A DNA stretch of 64,000 nucleotides, taken from contig NZ_WEGK01000007.1 of assembly GCF_009604405.1 (NCBI RefSeq), forward strand, positions 186,001-250,000, in the 5' to 3' direction. This DNA is from Nocardia macrotermitis. GTDB taxonomy: Bacteria; Actinomycetota; Actinomycetes; Mycobacteriales; Mycobacteriaceae. A model generated the notes under the pieces. The model ran no database searches. It worked only from the letters and a program-made list of their open reading frames with translations, and was not told where the DNA came from. The translations under genes were made by a program, and so were the position numbers. This document shows, piece after piece, positions 42,941-51,759 of this stretch (positions within the stretch are counted from its first letter, which is position 1; each line of letters begins with the position of its first letter).

Positions 42941-44194
42941 GTGACCACCACCACGCCGCGCAAATCCACCCGCAAGGCCACCCGGCCGGCCGACGGACGT
43001 CCGGCCACCGCCGCCAAATCCGTTCCGGCGCAGGATTCCGAGTCGGGTACCGACGAGACCGTCGCTGTCGCACCGGCCAAATCCACTCGCGCGAAGAAGA
43101 CCACCGCGCCCGACGCCGCACTGGACGACCTCACGGCAGCCGAAGCCGCGACGCTCGAAAGCCGTATCACCGCAACCGATCCCGTACTGCTGCGCGACCT
43201 GTATCGCGACATGCTGTTCGTGCGCCGCTTCGAGGAGCGCACCGCGCAGGCGTATCAGCAGGCCCGGATCGGCGGCTACTGCCACCTGAATCTCGGTGAG
43301 GAGGCGACCGTCGTCGGGCTCGGCGCGGCCATGCGCCCGACCGACTACCTGTTCACCAACTACCGCGAGCACGGTTACGCGCTGGCCAAGGGCATCGAGC
43401 CGGGCCGGGTGATGGCCGAGTTGTACGGCCGCTCCACCGGCACCTCGAAGGGCTGGGGCGGGTCGATGCACATGTACGACACCGCGACCCGGCTGCTCGG
43501 CGGCTACGCGATCGTCGGCGGGCAGGTCCCGCTGGCCATCGGCGCGGCCCTGGCCATCGACTATCGCGGTGAGAACGACGTGGTGGTGTGCCAGATGGGC
43601 GAGGGCACAACGAATATCGGCGCGTTCCACGAATCGCTGAACATCGCGGCGCTGTGGCATCTGCCCGTGGTGTTCCTGGTGATCAACAACTACACCGGCA
43701 TGGGCACCACGGTCGAGAAGTCCTCGGCCGAACCGGAGCTGTGGAAGCGGGCCGCGGCCTACCGGATGCGCGGCGAGCGCGTGGACGGCACCGACGTGCT
43801 CGCGGTCCGCGAGGCGGCAAGCGAACTCATCGAATCCGCACGGCGCGAAGGGAAACCGGCGTTGCTCGAGGCGGTCAGTCACCGGCTCAAGGGGCACTCG
43901 GTCGTCGATCCGGCCAAATACCGCAGCACCGAGGCGGTTTCGGAGGCGCGCGAGCACGACCCGATCACGCTCTGGCACGCCCGGCTGCTCGCGGCCGGTG
44001 TGCTCAGCGAGGAGTCGGCCGCCGCGATCGAGACCGAGGTGAGCGAAAAGGTCGCCGCTGCCGTGGAATTCGCCGAGTCGAGCCCGCATCCGGATCCGTC
44101 CAGCCTGTTCGACTACACGTACGCGACTCCCGTCCCCGGGGAACTGCGCCGCCTGCCCGCCGATCCGCTGTTCCCGGCCGATGTCCAGCGGTAA
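42941..44194 (+). CDS. pdhA: Pyruvate/2-oxoacid dehydrogenase E1, alpha subunit
   Basis: A 417-residue thiamine-diphosphate subunit of a heterotetrameric E1. The first ~65 residues are a Lys/Ala/Thr-rich low-complexity leader (TTTTPRKSTRKATRPADGR), absent from most homologues. The catalytic core has RRFEERTAQAYQQARIGGYC, NYREHGYALAKG and GWGGSMHMYD. The ThDP motif reads GEGTTNIGAFHESLNIAAL, with Glu where GDG is the rule. Pyruvate (or acetoin) as substrate is supported by resemblance to PDH-E1a rather than branched-chain E1a. The GTG start sits behind a leader nearly identical to that of lpd. Confidence 0.9.
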   Translation: MTTTTPRKSTRKATRPADGRPATAAKSVPAQDSESGTDETVAVAPAKSTRAKKTTAPDAALDDLTAAEAATLESRITATDPVLLRDLYRDMLFVRRFEERTAQAYQQARIGGYCHLNLGEEATVVGLGAAMRPTDYLFTNYREHGYALAKGIEPGRVMAELYGRSTGTSKGWGGSMHMYDTATRLLGGYAIVGGQVPLAIGAALAIDYRGENDVVVCQMGEGTTNIGAFHESLNIAALWHLPVVFLVINNYTGMGTTVEKSSAEPELWKRAAAYRMRGERVDGTDVLAVREAASELIESARREGKPALLEAVSHRLKGHSVVDPAKYRSTEAVSEAREHDPITLWHARLLAAGVLSEESAAAIETEVSEKVAAAVEFAESSPHPDPSSLFDYTYATPVPGELRRLPADPLFPADVQR

Positions 44195-44262
44195 CCGGGA
44201 CCGGTTGGTCCGGGCGACTTCCCGCACATCGCGGTCCGACGTTCCTTTCGAAAGGTAATCCC

Positions 44263-45258
44263 TTGCCCGTCATCACATATCGCGAAGCGCTGCGCGAGAC
44301 GCTGCGTCAGGAGATGCGTCGCGACGACGACGTCTTCCTGATCGGTGAGGAGATCGGCGTCTTCGAAGGCTCCTACAAGATCACCGCCGGGCTGCTGGCC
44401 GAATTCGGGGAGAAGCGGGTCCGCGACACTCCGATCGCCGAGGAGGGTTTCGTCGGTGCGGCCATCGGCGCGGCGATGCTGGGGCTGCGCCCGGTCGTGG
44501 AGATCATGACCATCAACTTCTCGCTGCTCGCGCTGGATCAGATCGTCAATCACGCGGCCAAGATCTACGGCATGTTCGGCGGACAGACCAACGTGCCCAT
44601 GGTCATTCGCACGCCCGGCGGCGGCGGTCAGCAGCTCGGCGCGACACATTCGCAGAACATCGAGCTGTACTACGCGTTCGTCCCAGGTCTGAAGGTGGTC
44701 GCGCCCAGCACACCCGCCGACGCGGCCGCGCTGCTCAAGGCCGCGATCGAGGACGACGACCCGGTGCTGTTCCTGGAGAACCTCTCGCTCTACAACACCA
44801 AAGGTGAAGTGCCCGAGGATATTCCGCCCGCGCCGATCGGCAAGGCGGCGGTCACCCGGGAGGGCTCGGACATCACGTTGATCGGCTACTCCCGGATGGC
44901 CACGGTCTGCACCCAGGTCGCCGAACGCCTTGCCGCCGAGGGTATCTCGGCCGAGGTGATCGACCTGCGCAGCCTGCGTCCGCTGGACCGCGACACGCTG
45001 GTCGCGTCGGTCCGCAAGACCGGCTGCGCGGTGATCGGCGAGGACGACTGGCTCACCTACGGCATCGGCGCGGAGGTCGCGGCGTCGATCTCCGACGGGG
45101 CCTTCGACTATCTCGACGCGCCGGTACGCCGGGTGGCGATGGCCGAGGTGCCGCTGCCCTACGCCAAACCGCTCGAGCGGATCGCCCTGCCGTCCGCCGA
45201 CTCGCTGTACACCGCCGCGGTGGAAACCCTTGCGGCCGTGGGCCGACGGCAGAGCTGA
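44263..45258 (+). CDS. pdhB: Pyruvate/2-oxoacid dehydrogenase E1, beta subunit
   Basis: A 331-residue transketolase-like subunit that pairs with the E1 alpha chain. Typical stretches: GEEIGVFEGSYKITAGLLAEFG, DTPIAEEGFVGAAIGAAMLGLRPVVE, MTINFSLLALDQIVNHAAK and IDLRSLRPLDRDTL. The start is a TTG at 44263, behind AAAGG; the conserved ITYREALRETLRQEM begins at once. It ends 13 bp before the E2 gene. Confidence 0.93.
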   Translation: MPVITYREALRETLRQEMRRDDDVFLIGEEIGVFEGSYKITAGLLAEFGEKRVRDTPIAEEGFVGAAIGAAMLGLRPVVEIMTINFSLLALDQIVNHAAKIYGMFGGQTNVPMVIRTPGGGGQQLGATHSQNIELYYAFVPGLKVVAPSTPADAAALLKAAIEDDDPVLFLENLSLYNTKGEVPEDIPPAPIGKAAVTREGSDITLIGYSRMATVCTQVAERLAAEGISAEVIDLRSLRPLDRDTLVASVRKTGCAVIGEDDWLTYGIGAEVAASISDGAFDYLDAPVRRVAMAEVPLPYAKPLERIALPSADSLYTAAVETLAAVGRRQS

Positions 45259-45271
45259 GAGGACCAGACAT

Positions 45272-46552
45272 ATGCCTGAGATCACCATGCCCCGGCTCTC
45301 GGACACCATGGAGGAGGGCGTCATCGCGTCCTGGCTCAAACAGGTGGGAGATCCGGTCGCGCGCGGCGAGGTCATCGCCGAGATCGAGACCGACAAGGCG
45401 CTGATGGAGCTGGAAGCCTACGACGACGGGGTGCTCGAACAGATCCTCGCCGACGCGGGAGCGCGGGTGCCGATCGGGGAACCGATCGCGCTCGTCGGAG
45501 ACGGCAGCGGGGCCGCGCGCCTCACGAGCGCGGCGGCCGCGGAGGTTCCGGCCGGCGGTTCCGAGGTCGCTGCCGCTGCGTCCGGAACCGATACGCGCAC
45601 GGCCGCAACGGAATCCGTGGCATCCGAGGTGGGTGCGACAGCTTCGAACACGTCCGACGGTCAGCGGCTCAAGTCCTCGCCGTTGGCGCGGAAGATCGCC
45701 CGCGAACGCGGCGTGGACCTCGCGACCGTCACCGGCACCGGACCGGGCGGACGCATCACCCGCCGTGATGTCGAATCTGCCTCGAGCACAACCGATTCGG
45801 GTACAACCGTCGCGCCGGAGGCCGAGGCGCCCACGACCGCACCGGTCGTGGCATCCGGCGACTACGACGAGATCCCGCTGACCCGCATCCAAGAGGTCTC
45901 GGCCGTCCGCCTCACCGAGAGCAAGCAGCAGGCCCCGCACATCTACCTGACCAGCGCGATCGACGTCACCGACCTGCTGGCCTTCCGGGTGCAGGTCAAC
46001 GCGACGCTCGAATCCGCCGGTAAAGGGAAGGTAAGCGTCAACGATCTGCTGGTCAAGGCGGTCGCGGCCACCCTGCGCACGGATCCGTCGGTGAACGTCA
46101 GCTTCGCCGGTGACAAACTGTTGCGGCACAGGGGAATCCACCTCGGCATCGCGGTGGCGACCCCGGCCGGGCTGCTCGTGCCGGTGATCCGCGACGCGGA
46201 CCGCAAGAGCGTTTCGGAGATCGCCGCCGAGAGCCGCGAGAAGGCCGAACGCGCCCGGGATCGCAAACTCCGCGCGGAGGAGATGTCCGGCGGCACGTTC
46301 ACCATCTCGAACCTGGGCATGTTCGGCATCGAGCAGTTCACCGCGGTCATCAACCCGCCCGAATCGGCGATCCTGGCCGTGGGGGGTGCGAGTGATGAAC
46401 TGCGACTGGATGATTCGGGTGCGGTGGTGTCCCGGAAGGTGCTGCGGGTCACCCTGTCCGCCGATCATCGGGCCATCGACGGGGCGGTCGCGGCGAAGTT
46501 CCTGCAGCAGTTCAAGGCGTTGCTGGAGAACCCGCTGCGGATCATCACCTAG
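45272..46552 (+). CDS. pdhC: Dihydrolipoamide acyltransferase (E2)
   Basis: A 426-residue E2 with one lipoyl domain (lipoyl Lys in IAEIETDKALMELEAY), an Ala/Thr-rich linker, a peripheral-subunit-binding domain (SPLARKIARERGVDLATVTGTGPGGRI), a second linker, and the catalytic domain ending DHRAIDGAVAAKFLQQF (H-x3-D-G). It carries the acyl group to CoA and forms the complex core. Last gene of the operon. The substrate class follows the E1: most likely pyruvate. Confidence 0.93.
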   Translation: MPEITMPRLSDTMEEGVIASWLKQVGDPVARGEVIAEIETDKALMELEAYDDGVLEQILADAGARVPIGEPIALVGDGSGAARLTSAAAAEVPAGGSEVAAAASGTDTRTAATESVASEVGATASNTSDGQRLKSSPLARKIARERGVDLATVTGTGPGGRITRRDVESASSTTDSGTTVAPEAEAPTTAPVVASGDYDEIPLTRIQEVSAVRLTESKQQAPHIYLTSAIDVTDLLAFRVQVNATLESAGKGKVSVNDLLVKAVAATLRTDPSVNVSFAGDKLLRHRGIHLGIAVATPAGLLVPVIRDADRKSVSEIAAESREKAERARDRKLRAEEMSGGTFTISNLGMFGIEQFTAVINPPESAILAVGGASDELRLDDSGAVVSRKVLRVTLSADHRAIDGAVAAKFLQQFKALLENPLRIIT

Positions 46553-46720
46553 CCCCGATCGACCGAGCGGTCCCGCGACCGTTCGGCCGTGCGGCGGCAT
46601 CAGCGTGGCGGTCGCGGAGCCGGACTGTCCATCCAGGGCGGCAGGTCGGTTCGCGAATGATGCTGTGCCGGAGCCGGGTCCGACTTCACTGCGGCGACGA
46701 TCTCGCCGCGGTGATTGTGG

Positions 46721-46753
46721 CGCGGGTGCCCCGTGACAAGCGGGGCACCCGCG
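46721..46753. terminator. Strong bidirectional hairpin between pdhC and CAR genes
   Basis: A perfect 13-bp stem, CGCGGGTGCCCCG (46721-46733) with CGGGGCACCCGCG (46741-46753) and a 7-base loop, in the convergent gap between the PDH operon and the carboxylic acid reductase gene. No clear T-run follows, as is common for actinobacterial terminators. The remainder of the 266-bp gap shows no gene. Confidence 0.6.
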
Positions 46754-46818
46754 CCGCTGTGTTCCGAAGCCACGGACACAGCAGCCCGCGCGTCGTTGAG
46801 CGGGTGGATCCTGTTGAT

Positions 46819-49800
46819 CTACAGCAACTTCCGCAGTACCAGGTCGGTCGCGTACTTCTCGATCAACGCCCGGTCCAGGTGCGGGATGTCACGCTCGGGC
46901 CCCAACTCGGCGACCTGCACCGCGGCCTGGAACTTCTTGGCGGGCAAGGCCGCTCCGCGCATCGGCCGGCCGGGAGCCCGGTAGGCGTGCAGCAGCGGCA
47001 GCAGCGAATGCTGACGCTGGTCCTCGGGCAACGCGCGCACCGCGGTCTCGAACCGGCGGAACCATTCGCCGTAGTCCTCGATCCGCTCGATCGCGTGGCC
47101 CGCCTCGATCAGCCAGTCCACGAATTCGTCCAGCGAGATGCCGTCGTCGTGCGGATTGAGCACATCGAAGGTTTCGAAGCCCGCGCCGATCCGGGTGCCC
47201 AGTTCGGTGATCGCGAGCGCGGTGAAGTCGGCGGGGAGCCCGTCGTAGTGCGCACGCTGACGATTGCCCCGGGAGTCGGTGGCGTAGAAGGACTTCGGCG
47301 CGAGTCCGGTGGCCAGCAGGCTCAGCAGCAGCCGGGTGAACATGTCGGGGACGTTCAACTGCCCGGCGTAGTGCGTGTGCGCCAGGATCATGTCGGAGCG
47401 GAAGACCGCCACCGGCAGCCCGCACAACTCGTGTGCCTCGCGCAGCAGCACCTCCCCGGCCCATTTGCTGTTCCCGTAACCGTTGGCGTAGCCGTCGTCG
47501 ATCGAACGCGTCGCGCTGACCTCGCGAATGTCACCGTCCTCGGTGAACACCTCCGGCGCGACCTGCCCGGCCACGGCCACCGTGGACAGGTAGGTCACCG
47601 GCTTGATCGTCGCGGTCAGCGCCAGGCGGATCACCTCGGCGGTGCCGACGACGTTAGGACCGAACAACTGTCCGTACGGCAGCACGTGGTTGACCAGGGC
47701 CGCGGGGTGCACGATCAGATCCACCGTCTCGGCGAGACGGTGCCAATCCTGTTCGCTCAGACCGAGATTCGGCTCACCGATATCGCCGGGCAGCACCTCG
47801 AGGGTGTGTTCGGCGAGCGTGTGGTAGCGGCCGACGAGTTCCGGATCGCCACTGTCGAAGACCTCGTCCAGCCGGGCACGCGCCGCGGCAGCATCGGTGC
47901 CGCGCACCACGCAGATCAACCGACCGCCCGAAAGGTGCAGCCGCTGTAGCCATTCCAGGCACAGGAACCGCCCGAGGTAGCCGTTCGCGCCGGTCAGCAA
48001 CACCGTCGTGGGAGTCTGACCGGCACGCGGCAGGTTCGGGGCGGCATCGAGCGTCGCGGGATCGATGAACTTGTCCAGCGTGAGATCGGCTGCGCGGATG
48101 CGTGTTCCGGTGCCGTGCACCGTGGCGACGGTGGGCCGCTTGCCGCCGGAGGCACGTTCGGACTCGATGTAGCGGGCCAGCGCGGTCAGATCGGTGGCCG
48201 GGCCGACGATCACGCCGACCGGCACCTCGACGCCGAAGATCTCTTGCAGCAGTGTGGAATACGTCAGCGCCGAGAGCGAGTCACCGCCCAGATCGGTGAA
48301 GTGCACGTCCGGGCGGAGATCGGTGCTCGCACAGCCCAGCAACGCCCGCGCCGCCCGCCCGACCGTGTCGAGCACCGGCAGATCCGCGGCTTCGCGACGC
48401 AGCGCGGCCAACTCGTCGTCCTGTTCGCGCGCCAGATCGGTGTAGAGCTGTTCGAGCCGCTCGCCGTAACGCGCTTTGAGCTTGGGCCGCAACAGTTTTC
48501 CGACCCCCGACAGCAGCCCGTTGCCGACCGTGAACGGATCGGCCTCGAGCAGGACCGCACGCGGGATCTCGTAGGAGTTCAGCTGCTCCGCCCGGGCGAC
48601 CCGCTGTAGCGATTCGGTGATCGACGCGGTCAAGGCAGCCGGATCAGTATGTGTGGCAAGGGATTCCGCTGTCGGCACGACCACCGCGAGCAGATACGCA
48701 CGCTCACTGCTGCCGTAGATGTAGATCTGGTCGATCAGCGGAGCGGCCACGTAGACGGCCTCGAGCTTGGCTATGGTGACGAATTCACCCTGGGAGAGTT
48801 TGAGCACGTTGTTGCGCCGATCGACGTACACCAGATGATCGGGCCCGTGCTCGGCCATGATGTCGCCGGTGCGGTAGAAGCCGTCGGCGTCGAAGATCTC
48901 CGTGTTCAGATCCGGACGCTTGTAGTAGCCTGGAATGAGCGTCTCGGCCTTGACCAGCAATTCCCCACGCGGATAAGGCTTGTCGGTGCCGAAGTACCCC
49001 AGCTCCGGGACATCGATCAGCTTGTAGTCGGTGACCGGCGGCCGCAGCACCAGATTGTTCACCATGATGCCGCCCGCGGATTCGGTCGACCCGTAGCCGT
49101 CGATCAACTCGAATCCCAGCACCGAGGCCATGAATTCGTGCAACTGCGCCGACAGCGGCGCGCTGCCGGTGATCGCCATGATGAACCGCCCGCCCAGCAC
49201 CCCGTCGCGCAGTTCGACTTTCACCTCCCGCTCCACGATCTCCGGCACTCCCCCGGCGGCCACCCGACGGTCGACCTCACCGCGAAAACGCTGGAACAGC
49301 ATGTCGCACACCCGCGGAACGAAGAACACGAACGTCGGCCGCGCCAACGCCAGATCGTCGAACAACGTGGACATATCGCTGCGGGCCGCGAAATACACGG
49401 TGCCGCCGCGCCCCAGACAGGACAGCAGCGAGCCGCGTCCGGCGACGTGACTCATCGGCATGAAGCTGAACCCGATCGAGGGCAGCGGCCGTTCCACCCC
49501 GTTGCGCCACAGCCGCGCCACCATCCGCTCGGGATACATTGCGCCCTTGGGGGTTCCGGTGCTGCCCGAGGTGTAGACGAGCAGTGCCGGCGCGTCGTCG
49601 CCGGCACCGGTGTGCAGTGGCGCCGCGGGCAGCTCGCCGCCCCGCGCGATGACCTCCGCGAGCGTCCGCACCGCCACCGGACGTTCGGCCAGGCGCGCAC
49701 GCGCGGAGTCGACCGCGGCGCGGTGGTCGTCGTCCTGCGGATGATGATCGAAGACGACCAGCGTGCTCACCGATCCGGTGGCCAACGCGAGATCCACTGC

Positions 49801-50319
49801 GGTATCGAGCTGTTCGACGCTCGCGGCCAGTACGCGCGGCTCGGTCTCGGCGACGATCGGAATCAGCTGCGCCGCGGACCCACCGGCCTGCAACGGCACC
49901 GCGACCGTGCCCAGTGCGGTACACGCCAGATCCAGCACCGCGTAGTCGGTACTGGTGAATCCGAGGGTGGCGACGAAATCACCTGCGCGAACCGGTGCTT
50001 CGGCATCGTGATACCACGATGCGGCAACGGCGGTGACGCGCCGCCACAGCTCACCGTAGGTGATCGTGTCGTAGCGCGGCAGCAACCGTCCCCGGGTACG
50101 ACCGGTCTCGTCGGTGACGAACTCCCGCGCCCGCATACCCAGCGCCGGACGGTCGGCGTACCCCCGGGCAAGTTCCGAAATACCTTGTGCCAGAGGAATA
50201 TCCACACGAGCCATCGCCGCGCCGACCGCGGCATCCGGGATCGCCGCACGAAGCTGCGGATCGCGGGCCACCAACTCCGTCATGCGCCGGACCAGTTCCT
50301 GACGCGCCACCTCGTCCAT
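46819..50319 (-). CDS. car: Carboxylic acid reductase
   Basis: A 1166-residue three-domain enzyme like Nocardia iowensis CAR. It reduces carboxylic acids to aldehydes with ATP and NADPH. The adenylation domain has LVYTSGSTGTPKGAMYPE (near residue 248) and IDGYGSTESAG; the carrier domain has LGGDSLSALTY with the phosphopantetheine Ser at 681; the reductase domain starts VLLTGANGYLGRFLCLEW (near 776) and has a Tyr/Lys pair in NGYGNSKWAGEV. It needs a phosphopantetheinyl transferase encoded elsewhere. ATG at 50319 follows GAGGAGG. It is monocistronic; natural substrate unknown (aromatic and fatty acids are accepted by relatives). Confidence 0.96.
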   Translation of the reverse strand: MDEVARQELVRRMTELVARDPQLRAAIPDAAVGAAMARVDIPLAQGISELARGYADRPALGMRAREFVTDETGRTRGRLLPRYDTITYGELWRRVTAVAASWYHDAEAPVRAGDFVATLGFTSTDYAVLDLACTALGTVAVPLQAGGSAAQLIPIVAETEPRVLAASVEQLDTAVDLALATGSVSTLVVFDHHPQDDDHRAAVDSARARLAERPVAVRTLAEVIARGGELPAAPLHTGAGDDAPALLVYTSGSTGTPKGAMYPERMVARLWRNGVERPLPSIGFSFMPMSHVAGRGSLLSCLGRGGTVYFAARSDMSTLFDDLALARPTFVFFVPRVCDMLFQRFRGEVDRRVAAGGVPEIVEREVKVELRDGVLGGRFIMAITGSAPLSAQLHEFMASVLGFELIDGYGSTESAGGIMVNNLVLRPPVTDYKLIDVPELGYFGTDKPYPRGELLVKAETLIPGYYKRPDLNTEIFDADGFYRTGDIMAEHGPDHLVYVDRRNNVLKLSQGEFVTIAKLEAVYVAAPLIDQIYIYGSSERAYLLAVVVPTAESLATHTDPAALTASITESLQRVARAEQLNSYEIPRAVLLEADPFTVGNGLLSGVGKLLRPKLKARYGERLEQLYTDLAREQDDELAALRREAADLPVLDTVGRAARALLGCASTDLRPDVHFTDLGGDSLSALTYSTLLQEIFGVEVPVGVIVGPATDLTALARYIESERASGGKRPTVATVHGTGTRIRAADLTLDKFIDPATLDAAPNLPRAGQTPTTVLLTGANGYLGRFLCLEWLQRLHLSGGRLICVVRGTDAAAARARLDEVFDSGDPELVGRYHTLAEHTLEVLPGDIGEPNLGLSEQDWHRLAETVDLIVHPAALVNHVLPYGQLFGPNVVGTAEVIRLALTATIKPVTYLSTVAVAGQVAPEVFTEDGDIREVSATRSIDDGYANGYGNSKWAGEVLLREAHELCGLPVAVFRSDMILAHTHYAGQLNVPDMFTRLLLSLLATGLAPKSFYATDSRGNRQRAHYDGLPADFTALAITELGTRIGAGFETFDVLNPHDDGISLDEFVDWLIEAGHAIERIEDYGEWFRRFETAVRALPEDQRQHSLLPLLHAYRAPGRPMRGAALPAKKFQAAVQVAELGPERDIPHLDRALIEKYATDLVLRKLL

Positions 50320-50660
50320 TTCCCGACCTCCTCGACTTCGTCCAGCAGCCCCGCAACCCTCAACCCCGGCAATACATGTATTCGACAATTAGTTTCCTAT
50401 GACAAACATCCCAGACCCGCGGCCCGCCGATGTCAAGCCCGCGACCACCCCCGACGGCATCCGGCAAGCTCAGCGCCACTGTCCGATATCTCACTCACCC
50501 GCCGCCCGCACATGTGCTACGCCTCACATATCGGGACATAACGGGCACCACAAGGACCGCCGAAACCGACCGCGGACGGCAGAGAGCCCCGCACCGCGCA
50601 GCCACGCGATGCGGTCACCGCCGAACGATTCGAACGGCCCTACCGCCGCCCCGAAGCGCC

Positions 50661-51587
50661 TCAGCCCGCTATTCCGGCCAGAAACTCCCAGGTCCGAGCC
50701 TGATCATCGGCGCCCGCCAGATCGGTCTGGGTAACCAGCAGTTCGGTCGCCCCCGCCTCGACATACCGCCGCAAGCCGCGGCGAACATGCTCCTCATCCC
50801 CGATCAGAGCCAGCTCGACCGCGCGCTCCACCCCCTCGCGATCCAACGCCGCACGATAGGAGGGCACCCGCTCGTAGAACGCCATGGACTCGGCCGCCCG
50901 CGCGCGAACCTCCTCGACACGATCGGTCACCACCGCCGGCACCCCCGCGATCACCTGCAACGGCCGAGACGGCCGCGCCCGTTCGAGCGTCGGAACGATA
51001 TGGGACTCGAGCGTCCGCGGTCCGGCCAGATTCGGGATGACGCCGTCCGCGAGCTCACCGGTCACCCGCAGCGCCTGCGGCCCCATCGCGGCCACCAGCA
51101 GCGGGATGTGCCCGCCCCCGTGCACCGTGGTCGGCATGTGCGGATTGACGCGAATACGTTCCCCGGCGAACTCGACTCCACCGTGCTCGATCAGCTCCCG
51201 CAAGACGGTCAGATATTCGCGCAACCGCAACACCGGCTTGTCCTCGGTGATGCCGAACGCCGCGGATTCCAGTGTGGCAGCGCCCAATCCGAGCCCCAGC
51301 CGGAACTTCCCGGCCGCGGCCGCCTGCACGGTCTGCGCCTGCGAGGCGACCACCACCGGATGCCGCGGATTGATCGGCACCACGGAAGTTCCGACCGCGA
51401 TCTCGGGCACCGCCTGCGCTACCACCCCGGCCAGCACCAGCGAATCGAAATCGAATCGCTGCCCGAACCACACCTGCCGCAGTCCGGCGCGCCGGACGTT
51501 GCGCACCTGGTCGAGCACATCGCTCACGTCGTTGGCCGCACCGGGCCGCGGGGCCACCGACACCCCGATCGGAACACGAATCTCCAT
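50661..51587 (-). CDS. LLM-class (probably F420-dependent) oxidoreductase
   Basis: A 308-residue luciferase-like monooxygenase-fold protein: IRVPIGVSVAPRPGAANDV, VRRAGLRQVWFGQRFDFDSL, IAVGTSVVPINPRHPVVVASQ and GKFRLGLGLGAATLESAAFG. The set resembles the F420-dependent subfamily of mycobacteria and nocardiae (TIGR03564-like). Substrate unknown. It lies between the CAR gene's promoter and a divergent metallophosphoesterase and seems monocistronic. Confidence 0.85.
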   Translation of the reverse strand: MEIRVPIGVSVAPRPGAANDVSDVLDQVRNVRRAGLRQVWFGQRFDFDSLVLAGVVAQAVPEIAVGTSVVPINPRHPVVVASQAQTVQAAAAGKFRLGLGLGAATLESAAFGITEDKPVLRLREYLTVLRELIEHGGVEFAGERIRVNPHMPTTVHGGGHIPLLVAAMGPQALRVTGELADGVIPNLAGPRTLESHIVPTLERARPSRPLQVIAGVPAVVTDRVEEVRARAAESMAFYERVPSYRAALDREGVERAVELALIGDEEHVRRGLRRYVEAGATELLVTQTDLAGADDQARTWEFLAGIAG

Positions 51588-51759
51588 GGAACTCGCAACC
51601 CCGTGCCGGACCTGCCCATTCCGCTCACAACATCACGGTGTCATTCGGCGGCCCCGAAAAATTCAGCACAGGGCGGCGATTGGTCATGTGCGGGCTCCGG
51701 GGCGTTCAATCGGCGCGCCTATCGTCGGGGCATCGGGCCGTACCCGGGCGGAGGTTTTC

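Noticed and set aside
41195..44227. A 1010-codon open frame on the minus strand opposite lpd and E1 alpha
   Set aside because: It lies antisense to two clear genes, is rich in Arg/His/Gly/Asp as expected of an out-of-phase high-GC frame, and has no recognisable domain.
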